From positions 434,001 to 498,000 of the forward strand of contig NZ_QERF01000001.1 of NCBI RefSeq assembly GCF_003260205.1: DNA of 64,000 bases. Direction: 5' to 3'. The translations under genes and the position numbers were made by a program. Position 1 is the first letter of the stretch. Every line of letters starts with the position of its first letter. This document shows positions 34,682 through 42,725 of the stretch, piece after piece. The notes below the pieces were generated by a model. It was not told where the DNA came from. It saw nothing but the letters and a program-made list of their open reading frames with translations, and searched no databases. The DNA is from Winogradskyella tangerina. Its GTDB lineage: Bacteria > Bacteroidota > Bacteroidia > Flavobacteriales > Flavobacteriaceae.

Positions 34682-34827
34682 CGCTTCCTAAACAGCATTA
34701 CCTGTTCTAGGTTCAATGGGTATGATCTCAGCCTTATTTAGAAGTTAGCTTACTGTTTTGAGCACAATACTATTTACTCAACACTTATTACTGCATACTA
34801 AAAAAAGCACCCCTTTTTGAGAACGCG
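34682..34827 (-). promoter_or_regulatory. TPP riboswitch (THI element)
   Basis: Reading the minus strand, the conserved elements occur in order. P1 is CGC-g-TTC (34827-34821) against GAAGCG (34687-34682). GGGGTGC at 34813-34807 forms the 5' side of P2. CTGAGAT, then CATACCC, is at about 34733-34719. GAACCT, CAGGTAATGCTG and TAGGAAG follow through 34684. The pyrimidine-sensing CTGAGA and the TAATG-type P5 loop are the diagnostic parts. P3 is unusually long (about 70 bases). It sits about 205 bases before the TonB receptor. Confidence 0.93.
34745..34800. repeat. TACTG-rich repeat inside the riboswitch P3 arm
   Basis: The plus strand shows recurring TTACTG, TACTAT, TTACTC, TTACTG and ATACTA units. 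Their position falls between GGGGTGC and CTGAGA of the riboswitch, so the repeat occupies the variable P3 arm. It resembles the repeat at 21519-21588. Confidence 0.6.
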
Positions 34828-34878
34828 GCAAAGATAAGTTACATTTAATTAACGGCAAATGTTTAGTTGGGATTCTTT

Positions 34879-35283
34879 CTAATCGATATCTGGTTTCTTC
34901 CGGTTGGCTTTTTTTTCAGATCGCTTTCGCTTGGTTTCTAGTCGCTTTCGTTTAACGGCTTTGGGTACCTTAGTAGGTTTACGCTCTTTATCTTCTTTTA
35001 GGCCTTCGGTAATTAATTTCAAAAATCGTTGTGTGACTAGTGTTTTATTTCTGAACTGACTTCGACTTTCATCAGAATCTAGTACTAAAACGCCTTGTTT
35101 ATTCAATCTGTTTTTGAAGAATTGCTGCAAGCGTTCTTTATCTGCTTCGGAAAAAATAGTGGTTTGTTCAAGGTCGAAATACAAAACCACTTTAGTAGCG
35201 ACTTTATTTACATTTTGTCCACCACTTCCAGAACTTCGTACCGCTTTGAAAGTCAATTCAGATATTAAAGCCTCCTTATCCAA
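34879..35283 (-). CDS. arfB: Peptidyl-tRNA hydrolase ArfB-type ribosome rescue factor
   Basis: A 134-residue class I release-factor-like protein. The catalytic GGQ is at 21-23 (SSGSGGQNVNK), and the C-terminal tail is long and strongly basic (KAVKRKRLETKRKR, about 107-120), as needed to enter the empty mRNA channel of stalled ribosomes. It frees nascent chains independently of a stop codon. It starts two bases downstream of the DUF4301 stop and ends the operon just before the TPP riboswitch. Confidence 0.93.
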   Translation of the reverse strand: MDKEALISELTFKAVRSSGSGGQNVNKVATKVVLYFDLEQTTIFSEADKERLQQFFKNRLNKQGVLVLDSDESRSQFRNKTLVTQRFLKLITEGLKEDKERKPTKVPKAVKRKRLETKRKRSEKKANRKKPDID

Positions 35284-35285
35284 AA

Positions 35286-36842
35286 TTACTTAATTTGATG
35301 TGGTGCCTTCAAAAGATCGTTGACGGTTTTAACAGGATTGAAGGTGATGATCGGCACTTCTACAAAAATGGTGTTCCAGTTGGCCATACTGCCATTCCAG
35401 AGACCTGGCAATTCTAGGGCTTTTAGATCTTTACCCACTTTTGTTTTCATGGTGATAAAAGCGGCGTCATGATCTACAAATTCTTCAAGATCGAACTTTT
35501 CACCCTTGTAATTTTTTACACCACAAACTAAATCCACAGGATTGAAATGCGTGGCATTAGTAAGTATTTCTTTCTGTCTTTTATTTTTCAGGTTGATCTG
35601 CGCCGACTCTACGATCTGTAGTGATTCATTACCATAAATATCTCTTACCCAAAATGGTCCACCGCCAGGTTCGCCTTCATTCTTAACCATTCCGCAAACC
35701 CTTATCGGTCTGTTGAGCTTATCTCTTAGATATTCAATTTTGAATTTGTCTAAATATTTATGATACTCCCTAGAAATTTTAATCATCATTTCATCTTCTA
35801 GGAATTCTTCGATCTGAGTAAACTCCTTTTCAGAAATTGACGGTTTATCTAATACATCCATATATTCGAATGCCCTATTCTGAAGTTTAAGAAGAATTCC
35901 GGCCAAAACCTTTTTGTATTTAACCATTTCCTGCTTGTATTGCTTCACAACGACATTGTCAATATTCTTTATGAAAATGATATCAGCTTCTAGAGCATTC
36001 AAATTTTTGAGCAATGCGCCGTGACCAGATGGTCTGAATAACAGCGTTCCATCATCATTTCTGAAGGGTTCGTCCTTTGGTGTCACCGCTATGGTATCTG
36101 TAGACTCATGCTGATAAGAAAATGAAATATTGAAGGTAACACCTGTGTGACCCTCAACATATTCTTCAATTCGCTTAAATTCTTCGTCGAACTTATCCTT
36201 ATAGCGCTCGGAAATAGTAAAATGTAAATCAGCTGTATTTTCATCTGAAGCATATAATGCAGCTTCATAAAGATGCTCTTCAAACGCTGTAGAGATACGA
36301 TCTTCTTTATACTTGTGAAACGGCAATAATCCCTTTGGTGAATTTCCGAAATTGAGTAGATCTTCGTCTAGCATCGTTTTAACAAAATGGAAGACTTTAT
36401 CTTTTTCAGATAAACTACTGAAGTCTATATGGCGCTCACCGAGGTCTTCTACAATGATTTCATAAAACGGCAACTTTTCTAAACCTACTACAAACAGTGC
36501 GAGGTCCCTAAAGTTATTCTTATTTATAAAGGCATTTAAAGACTCTTTATTGGGGTTATAATCTTTCAGGAATTTGAATAAAAACTTAAACATTCGGGTT
36601 GCAGCTCCCGAAGCTGGTACAAATTTTAAAAGCGATAAGTTGTTTTTACGGTCTTCAAAATGATCTATTGCCGCATCAATTAGTTCGTTCGTTAGTTCAA
36701 CTATTCCATTACCAATGGTTGCTGCTTCAGAAATATTAGTAAATGGAATTCCAGATTTAAACAACTCAATTTGTGCCTCTACCTTCTCTTTGGTGAGACC
36801 CTTTGCTTTAATTTGTTTTAGGTCATTGTCTGTAAAACTCAT
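35286..36842 (-). CDS. DUF4301 family protein
   Basis: A 518-residue cytoplasmic protein of the Bacteroidota family DUF4301. The N-terminal half contains LLKFVPASGAATRMFKFL (about 69-86), which resembles a nucleotide-sugar pyrophosphorylase loop. A later FRPSGHGALLKNLN block (about 268-281) resembles the UDP-GlcNAc pyrophosphorylase substrate region. A nucleotidyltransferase role is a fair guess but not established. It overlaps the kinase-like gene by four bases and is part of the same operon. Confidence 0.83.
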   Translation of the reverse strand: MSFTDNDLKQIKAKGLTKEKVEAQIELFKSGIPFTNISEAATIGNGIVELTNELIDAAIDHFEDRKNNLSLLKFVPASGAATRMFKFLFKFLKDYNPNKESLNAFINKNNFRDLALFVVGLEKLPFYEIIVEDLGERHIDFSSLSEKDKVFHFVKTMLDEDLLNFGNSPKGLLPFHKYKEDRISTAFEEHLYEAALYASDENTADLHFTISERYKDKFDEEFKRIEEYVEGHTGVTFNISFSYQHESTDTIAVTPKDEPFRNDDGTLLFRPSGHGALLKNLNALEADIIFIKNIDNVVVKQYKQEMVKYKKVLAGILLKLQNRAFEYMDVLDKPSISEKEFTQIEEFLEDEMMIKISREYHKYLDKFKIEYLRDKLNRPIRVCGMVKNEGEPGGGPFWVRDIYGNESLQIVESAQINLKNKRQKEILTNATHFNPVDLVCGVKNYKGEKFDLEEFVDHDAAFITMKTKVGKDLKALELPGLWNGSMANWNTIFVEVPIITFNPVKTVNDLLKAPHQIK

Positions 36843-37408
36843 GTCGTTTTTTTGAGTAGGTTATCAATATGTTTAACAGCTATTTCTAATCGTTCTTTTT
36901 TGTTTCCTTTTAATAAAACATAGGGTCTATTATAGGTAATTAACGCATTTTCGAAAGCTTTGAACATTTGTTCACGTTCGTTAGGCTTATCTCTAAGATC
37001 GTCTTTTTCCCAAGGTGTGTCAATATAAGTTAAAAAATAGAGGTCATAAGAATTTTCTAGAGCATGTGTTTCTAAAATCGGGTCACAGGTCCCTAAATAA
37101 TAAGCTTCACTATAAACCTTTGTTTCTAACAAATCGGTATCGCAAATTAGAACGGATTCGGTCTTTTGAGATAATTCATTTTCCAATCGCATCTGTCCGT
37201 AAGCAATTGGTAATAAATCTTTTGGCTCGCAGGTTTTACGTTCGTTATTCCATTTATTCTGAAGATATTCTCGCGCATATTCGGGTACCCAAACAGAATT
37301 GTAGTGTCTGGCTAACTGCCTTGAAAGTGTTGTTTTACCGGTCGATTCCGGACCGAATAAAACTACTTTTATGCAGTTTGCAGGTTGTTGTCTAAGTGTT
37401 TTTTCCAT
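36839..37408 (-). CDS. NadR-like P-loop kinase (AAA_28 type)
   Basis: A 189-residue ATPase related to the C-terminal ribosylnicotinamide kinase domain of NadR. The P-loop GPESTGKTT is at 19-27 and VPEYAREYL follows at about 38-46, with CDTDLLETKVYSEAYY near 88-103 and DDLRDKPNERE near 131-141. NadR-type kinases phosphorylate nicotinamide riboside. The neighbours here are a thiamine-binding protein and a TPP-controlled receptor, so a thiamine substrate is possible. Its first 40 bases overlap the end of the permease gene. Confidence 0.8.
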   Translation of the reverse strand: MEKTLRQQPANCIKVVLFGPESTGKTTLSRQLARHYNSVWVPEYAREYLQNKWNNERKTCEPKDLLPIAYGQMRLENELSQKTESVLICDTDLLETKVYSEAYYLGTCDPILETHALENSYDLYFLTYIDTPWEKDDLRDKPNEREQMFKAFENALITYNRPYVLLKGNKKERLEIAVKHIDNLLKKTT

Positions 37409-38001
37409 GCTAGGTAGCCTTGAATTGCCAATATAGTAAAGATAAGATATTGAAGTGACAACATGCCTAATCCTCTATATGCATAAAGTGGAATGGTGAT
37501 AAGATCACCTATGATCCAGAGTGTCCAATTTTCGAGTTTTTTTGTAGCCATATACCACATCGCTGTGAAGAAAATTCCTGAAGTTACTACGTCTATATAA
37601 TTAGGAATTTTCATCTCATAGTTGAACCCAGTGTACACGGCATATGTTATGATCATGGTCACTACAAACATCCCAAAGCCAATAAGTTTTTCCTTCTTAT
37701 TGGTTCTAGAAATTGGTACAACATACTTTTCATTTTTCTTTCTTGACCAATTCCACCAGCCATAAATACTCATGATGGAATAATAGAAATTCATCATCAT
37801 ATCGCCAATATAGTCATTGATAAATAACAAGTAAACGGTGATCACCGTACAAATAATACCTGTTGGATAAACCAAAATATTTGCTTTTTTGGCGTACCAG
37901 ACACTGGCTATACCAAATACAAAAGCAATAGCTTCGAGTACAATCTGATAGGTAGGCGTATTACGATAGGCCTCTAAGAAGAAATCAAAAATTTGGTTCA
38001 T
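37369..38001 (-). CDS. pnuC: PnuC/PnuT family vitamin permease
   Basis: A 210-residue inner-membrane protein with about seven helices. The PnuC signature is present: YPTGIICTVITVYLLF (about 46-61), then YYSIMSIYGWWNW (about 73-85) and WIIGDLITIPLYAYRG (about 162-177). PnuC carries nicotinamide riboside and the paralogue PnuT carries thiamine in Bacteroidota; they cannot be told apart here by eye. The TPP riboswitch, DUF77-type thiamine-binding gene and receptor around it favour thiamine. It overlaps both neighbours (17 and 40 bases). Confidence 0.85.
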   Translation of the reverse strand: MNQIFDFFLEAYRNTPTYQIVLEAIAFVFGIASVWYAKKANILVYPTGIICTVITVYLLFINDYIGDMMMNFYYSIMSIYGWWNWSRKKNEKYVVPISRTNKKEKLIGFGMFVVTMIITYAVYTGFNYEMKIPNYIDVVTSGIFFTAMWYMATKKLENWTLWIIGDLITIPLYAYRGLGMLSLQYLIFTILAIQGYLAWKKHLDNNLQTA

Positions 38002-38245
38002 AGGTACTTCTATCGGTTTTAACGATCTTCATTTGTAATACGGAAATATCCACTTCGCCAAATGAACGCTTTATTTCTTGAGTAAGAAAGGGCATCAATT
38101 GGTCAATATCACCGTAAATCTGTGTGCTAAGAGGATTTTCTAGTACGGTGAATTTCGAATCTCTCAAGCGCTTAATAAAGTTGATTATCGGTGTTTCAAA
38201 ATCATCTTGAAGCGGTGATAATGTTAATTCTACAGATATATTCAT
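37985..38245 (-). CDS. Thiamine-binding protein (DUF77/PF01910 type)
   Basis: An 86-residue soluble protein of the YqgV/MTH1187 family (ferredoxin-like fold, thiamine-binding by analogy with YkoF). Typical strands are MNISVELTLSPL and FTVLENPLSTQIYGD, and KIVKTDRSTYEPNF closes it. Members bind thiamine at the subunit interface. It lies directly before the PnuC gene and overlaps it by 17 bases. Confidence 0.82.
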   Translation of the reverse strand: MNISVELTLSPLQDDFETPIINFIKRLRDSKFTVLENPLSTQIYGDIDQLMPFLTQEIKRSFGEVDISVLQMKIVKTDRSTYEPNF

Positions 38246-38246
38246 A

Positions 38247-38972
38247 TTATTTTTTTAGTTCATTAAAAAACGCTTCGTTCTCTTCGAACGCAGTACCTAT
38301 GACAACTAGGTCTGCACCAGCTTTATGGGCTGCATTAAGTTCTTCTTTAGACCTAATACCACCCCCTACGATCAATGGAATATTTAATTCTTGCTTTACC
38401 TTCTGAATGATCTCTGCTTCTATAGGATGTGTTGCACCACTACCGGCTTCAAGGTAAATCATTTTCATCCCCAAGAATTCACCTGCTTTGGCCGTATCAG
38501 TTATAGTATGTAGTGCTGAGCGTTTAATTGGTTTTGTTTTACTTATGCGTTCTACCGAAGTCATCTTCCCATTTTCAATAAGCAGGTAACCTGTTGGAAT
38601 GACCTCTAACCGCGTTGCTTTCAATTTTGAAACTGATGCAACGTGTTTGCCTATGAGGTAATCGGGATTTCTTCCAGAGATAAGCGATAAAAAGAGTATC
38701 GCGTCAGCTTTATCTGTAATCTGAATGACATCACCCGGAAATAATATTACAGGAAGCTTCGTATATTTCTTTATCTCCATAACTAAACGCTCTGTCATTC
38801 CATTTTCAACCTCACTTCCACCTACAAAAATATGAGTTGCGATAGATTGATTGAGCTTTGAAATAAACGCGGAAACACTTTCAATTTGCATTTTGTCAGG
38901 ATCGATCAGAACAGCTAAAAGCTTTTCAGATTTTGAAATCGTCTCTTGTATGTCTCGATAGCACTTATTCAT
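38247..38972 (-). CDS. Geranylgeranylglyceryl/heptaprenylglyceryl phosphate synthase
   Basis: A 241-residue TIM-barrel prenyltransferase that joins sn-glycerol 1-phosphate to a prenyl diphosphate by an ether bond. Diagnostic stretches are AVLIDPDK (about 19-26), FVGGSE (about 47-52), YLEAGSGA (about 168-175) and LIVGGGIRS (about 196-204). I chose the ATG at 38972; the upstream frame is an extension inside the phosphopantetheinyl transferase gene, which it overlaps by eight bases. Bacterial members occur in Bacteroidota, with unclear products. The thiamine-binding gene begins one base after it. Confidence 0.9.
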   Translation of the reverse strand: MNKCYRDIQETISKSEKLLAVLIDPDKMQIESVSAFISKLNQSIATHIFVGGSEVENGMTERLVMEIKKYTKLPVILFPGDVIQITDKADAILFLSLISGRNPDYLIGKHVASVSKLKATRLEVIPTGYLLIENGKMTSVERISKTKPIKRSALHTITDTAKAGEFLGMKMIYLEAGSGATHPIEAEIIQKVKQELNIPLIVGGGIRSKEELNAAHKAGADLVVIGTAFEENEAFFNELKK

Positions 38973-39597
38973 TAGGAACAACATAAGCGCAAGTAAATCC
39001 TTCAAATTCTAAAAAAGCGGTAGTATAGCGATATTTTCGACCTTGGTAATCAATCCAAGCCACAGTTTCACTATCTTCAAGCATAAATGGAATGACTAAA
39101 AAATGCTCTCTAAATAACATCCCAGGTGTTGCAAATAACTTATATAAGGATTCTTTTACACCCCATATGACCGTGAGCTTTTTTATATAATCATCTGAAT
39201 TTACATTCAGATAATTAAATTCATAATCCACAAACTTCTTAGCTATTATTGCGATCTTCGGACGCTGCTTTTCTATATCAATACCAACTTCTCTATCGCT
39301 AATAATAACGCCGGAAAATGTAAAGGAATGCGTAATTGAAATATGCTTTCCATCTTTGAGATGTGGTTTACCAAACTCGTCATAATAAAGATCTTGATCG
39401 GAATAACCAAATGCTCTCAAAAGATGACGGACACTAAGAAAACCACGCTGATGGATTTCACTCTTCATGCCCAAAACACGCTCTAAACTCTGAGGTTTTA
39501 GATCGAGTGGTTCAATTAATTCATCATAACTTTCTTCAATCTTCCAAATCTTTACAGCCGAATTATGATTTATTTTAACAGATTTATATAGTGGCAT
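38965..39597 (-). CDS. 4'-phosphopantetheinyl transferase superfamily protein
   Basis: A 210-residue cytoplasmic Sfp-type enzyme that transfers phosphopantetheine from CoA to a carrier-protein serine. The core blocks are SITHSF (about 91-96), VGIDIEKQRP (about 105-114) with the metal-binding D and E, and WGVKESLYKLF (about 145-155) with the catalytic E-x3-K. The first gene of this long minus-strand block, it faces ahcY divergently. Confidence 0.9.
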   Translation of the reverse strand: MPLYKSVKINHNSAVKIWKIEESYDELIEPLDLKPQSLERVLGMKSEIHQRGFLSVRHLLRAFGYSDQDLYYDEFGKPHLKDGKHISITHSFTFSGVIISDREVGIDIEKQRPKIAIIAKKFVDYEFNYLNVNSDDYIKKLTVIWGVKESLYKLFATPGMLFREHFLVIPFMLEDSETVAWIDYQGRKYRYTTAFLEFEGFTCAYVVPNE

Positions 39598-39620
39598 TAA
39601 ATAAAGTTAAAGGTAATGAC

Positions 39621-39628
39621 TATCTTTG
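39621..39628 (+). promoter_or_regulatory. -7 promoter box of ahcY
   Basis: TATCTTTG is a perfect TAnnTTTG. The expected start near 39633 gives a leader of about 78 bases, and AAAGGAGA (39690-39697) may serve as a ribosome site. No clear TTG is seen upstream. Confidence 0.55.
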
Positions 39629-39710
39629 CATCGCTTTAGTCAAATGATTGATTTGCAAGGCGAAATTAACGAAATAAGTAATAATCAAAAAGGAGATAAA
39701 GAAAAATACT

Positions 39711-41027
39711 ATGAGTACAAAAACAATTGCTTACGTACCAAATAAAGTTAAAGATATGTCTTTAGCGGCTTGGGGAAGAAAAGAAATTGAGCTTGCTGAG
39801 GCAGAAATGCCTGGATTAATGAGCTTGCGCGAAGAATATAAAGACGAGCAACCACTAAAAGGTGCGCGCATTGCAGGATGTTTGCACATGACTATTCAAA
39901 CTGCAGTATTAATCGAAACTTTACAAGCTTTAGGCGCTGAAGTGACTTGGAGTTCTTGTAATATTTTCTCTACTCAAGATCAGGCTGCTGCTGCAATAGC
40001 TGCTGCCGGAACTGCGGTTTACGCATGGAAAGATATGACAGAAGAGGAATTCGACTGGTGTATTGAGCAAACCTTATTCTTTGGTGAAGACAGACAACCG
40101 TTAAACATGATATTAGATGATGGTGGTGACCTTACTAACATGGTGTTAGACAGATACCCAGAATTAGTAGAAGGAATCAAAGGACTTTCTGAAGAAACTA
40201 CAACTGGTGTACACCGTCTATACGAGCGTGTTGAAAAAGGAACTCTACCATTACCAGCAATCAATGTAAACGACTCCGTTACCAAAAGTAAATTCGATAA
40301 CAAGTATGGTTGTAAAGAATCTGCAGTAGATGCTATAAGAAGAGCTACAGATATTATGTTAGCAGGTAAGCGAGTAACAGTTTGTGGATATGGTGATGTT
40401 GGTAAAGGAACTGCAGCGTCATTTAAAGGAGCTGGAAGTATTGTTACTGTAACTGAAATTGATCCAATCTGTGCATTACAAGCTGCTATGGATGGTTTTG
40501 AGGTAAAGCGTTTAGAAACTGTTGTTGGTACTTCAGATATCATTATCACTACAACGGGTAATAAAGATATCGTAAGAGCTGAGCACTTTAAAGCCATGAA
40601 AGACAAAGCCATTGTTTGTAACATTGGGCACTTTGATAACGAAATTCAAATGGCTTGGTTAAATGAAAACTATGGGGATACAAAAGATGTTATTAAGCCT
40701 CAGGTTGACAAATACACTGTTGACGGTAAAGACATTATTGTTTTAGCTGAAGGACGATTAGTGAATTTAGGTTTAGCAACTGGCCACCCAAGTTTTGTAA
40801 TGAGTAACTCGTTTACCAACCAGACTTTAGCACAGATCGAGCTTTGGAACCATTCTGATAAGTATGAAAATAAGGTGTATATGTTACCTAAACACTTAGA
40901 TGAAAAAGTGGCTAAATTACACTTAGAGAAAATCGGTGTTGAGCTAACTGAATTGAAGAAAGATCAGGCTGATTATATTGGTGTAACAGTTGAAGGACCA
41001 TTCAAGCCAGAGTATTACAGATACTAG
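39711..41027 (+). CDS. ahcY: Adenosylhomocysteinase
   Basis: A 438-residue cytoplasmic enzyme that splits S-adenosylhomocysteine into adenosine and homocysteine, keeping methylation reactions running. The NAD-binding motif [10 protein letters not shown] is at about 223-232, and [11 protein letters not shown] (about 124-134) and the C-terminal QADYIGV and PFKPEYYRY complete the fold. The C-terminal end is as in most bacterial enzymes. It is transcribed alone. Confidence 0.97.
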   Translation: MSTKTIAYVPNKVKDMSLAAWGRKEIELAEAEMPGLMSLREEYKDEQPLKGARIAGCLHMTIQTAVLIETLQALGAEVTWSSCNIFSTQDQAAAAIAAAGTAVYAWKDMTEEEFDWCIEQTLFFGEDRQPLNMILDDGGDLTNMVLDRYPELVEGIKGLSEETTTGVHRLYERVEKGTLPLPAINVNDSVTKSKFDNKYGCKESAVDAIRRATDIMLAGKRVTVCGYGDVGKGTAASFKGAGSIVTVTEIDPICALQAAMDGFEVKRLETVVGTSDIIITTTGNKDIVRAEHFKAMKDKAIVCNIGHFDNEIQMAWLNENYGDTKDVIKPQVDKYTVDGKDIIVLAEGRLVNLGLATGHPSFVMSNSFTNQTLAQIELWNHSDKYENKVYMLPKHLDEKVAKLHLEKIGVELTELKKDQADYIGVTVEGPFKPEYYRY

Positions 41028-41073
41028 ATTTTTGGAATTTTAGAAGCGCTTCGCTTTTAGATTTATAGATAGT

Positions 41074-41102
41074 AACCCTTGCAGTGATGTGAGGGTTTTT
41101 TA
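41074..41102 (+). terminator. Intrinsic terminator of ahcY
   Basis: AACCCT/AGGGTT with a 12-base loop and a T run. A smaller AAGCG/CGCTT hairpin (41044-41056) sits just before it. Confidence 0.8.
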
Positions 41103-41307
41103 TATCCAATCATTTTTTGAAAGTTGAAAAACTCGTTCACGCAGTACGATAATCTAATCTACTTGTTGTGGTTTTAACTTTTAAAAAGCTGTGAATTTAA
41201 TTAGTTCTTAATATCTTCAGGCAGGTCACTCGCATCAATTCGACATACCTTATTATGATGCTAAATCCTTTTTTAGCCTTATAGTTGAGCACATTTAAAT
41301 ACAAATT

Positions 41308-41850
41308 ATGAAAAAACGAATCTTATTTATTGCAGTACTCTTTGTAATTTCCCTCTTTATTTATTCAAATTTCAAAATGAAACAAGATGACCCATCCATA
41401 TTAAGACCATTGCTAACGAAAGTTGAGAATTATATTCCAGAGCGCGATAAAAAAAATCTTGAGGTCTCTAAGGTGGATGTCGCCTGGCAACTCGATCATA
41501 TTTTGAAAACCTTCAATCGTATTACCGATGTACTTTCAAAATCTAATCCCGATGATTATTCAAGTTCTATAAATGCGGCTCGAACCTTCTCTCTAACAGC
41601 AGGCTATATCCCAAGAGGAAGAGCCCAATCACCTAATGTTGTGAGACCACCAGATGTGATTATAACCGAAGATATCTACAAACAATTAGAAGAAGCTAAG
41701 GCAAACATCTCAAAATTGAAATCGCTCGATAACAATGCCAATTTTGATCATCCCTACTTTGGTCAGCTTAACAAGGCGCATGCCATAAGATTTATCGAAG
41801 TCCACACAAAGCATCATCTTAAGATTGTAAGAGATATCCTTAACGAATAA
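41308..41850 (+). CDS. DUF1569 / DinB-like exported protein
   Basis: A 180-residue protein with one N-terminal membrane segment (about 4-21). It has DinB-fold signatures: VAWQLDHILKTFNRI (H64), ANFDHPYFGQLN (about 144-155) and HTKHHLKIVRDIL near the end. The histidines at these positions form the metal site in the DinB superfamily. The assignment to DUF1569 is by pattern. It stands alone, and ends two bases from the convergent unknown gene. Confidence 0.72.
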   Translation: MKKRILFIAVLFVISLFIYSNFKMKQDDPSILRPLLTKVENYIPERDKKNLEVSKVDVAWQLDHILKTFNRITDVLSKSNPDDYSSSINAARTFSLTAGYIPRGRAQSPNVVRPPDVIITEDIYKQLEEAKANISKLKSLDNNANFDHPYFGQLNKAHAIRFIEVHTKHHLKIVRDILNE

Positions 41851-41851
41851 A

Positions 41852-42622
41852 TTAAAATCCTGTTGCAAATAATCGTCTAGCTCCTTTAATCCCACACTTT
41901 TGGTATTTGTGATAGGCTTGGGCAGCTCGCTCTAAAATATCCTTGTCGGCTTCATTGACTATCCAGCCGTCCACCGCAGATTTTAAGGTATATGCTTCTG
42001 GGGCCATCAAACCTGTGGTCCAAACCAAAGGGTTCACCTTGGTTTGTTCAAAATAGGGTTTAAAATAATCTTTACTTATACAGGCTAACACAATGGCATC
42101 TCTTGCTGTTTCATTAACTGGTGAAAAGTTACCCTCAACATTAAATTCCATCAGTCCATCATGCCCTACATAAGCCAAAAGACCAGACTCACCTCCAAAG
42201 TTAAAGCTTGAGTTATTGTAACTTATCGCAACTTGATTTCTTCCAGCGGTAGCTTCAAGAAAATCTATAGTAGTTTGCTTAATATATTTTCCGTCATAAG
42301 CATCCGCTAAAATATAAGTGTTAGACGCATTATGCTTAAAAAGCAAACGTTCTAAAATCCTAGGATTATCACTTTCTAACACCTTAACTAATGCCCAATC
42401 TTTTGAATTTTTGAAATGGGTTTTCACTCCGTATAGCGCTCCCCAATACAAATTGTTTTTGGCATCCTGACCGTTACCTAATCTACTAGGTACAGGAACA
42501 ATCCCCTGATTCTCGTTGTCACAAAGGGCAACAAAAATATGAACGGTCTTCACTTCATCTTTTAAACTTGTAAATCCGAATAATAAAATGAATAGCGGCA
42601 AAATAGTAAATACGTACTTCAT
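41852..42622 (-). CDS. Exported protein with a caspase-like His/Cys pattern
   Basis: A 256-residue protein with a signal peptide (about 1-20). I do not recognise a named family. YVGHDGL with H154 and IVLACIS with C181 recall the catalytic dyad of clan CD peptidases (caspase, gingipain, CHAT), where the His follows a beta-strand and the Cys ends the next one. The spacing (27 residues) is a little short for CHAT and legumain and near that of gingipains. This is a pattern match only. It is transcribed alone and is divergent from the aminotransferase gene. Confidence 0.55.
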   Translation of the reverse strand: MKYVFTILPLFILLFGFTSLKDEVKTVHIFVALCDNENQGIVPVPSRLGNGQDAKNNLYWGALYGVKTHFKNSKDWALVKVLESDNPRILERLLFKHNASNTYILADAYDGKYIKQTTIDFLEATAGRNQVAISYNNSSFNFGGESGLLAYVGHDGLMEFNVEGNFSPVNETARDAIVLACISKDYFKPYFEQTKVNPLVWTTGLMAPEAYTLKSAVDGWIVNEADKDILERAAQAYHKYQKCGIKGARRLFATGF

Positions 42623-42725
42623 AGATTTTAAAACGCAAAACTTTAGTTTAAATTATACCTTTCATTTTTGAAACCATTTGTCGATTTTCATAAGGAATTA
42701 TGACTAACTTGTAGTATATTTCAGA

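Noticed and set aside
34583..34741. Plus-strand frame of 52 codons starting MKNGLSRIRF
   Set aside because: It lies antisense to the TPP riboswitch and its downstream leader. The conserved RNA elements explain the sequence better than a protein would.
40019..40624. 201-codon minus-strand frame
   Set aside because: It is the complement of ahcY in another frame, rich in S, P and V as expected of a shadow, and has no recognisable domain.
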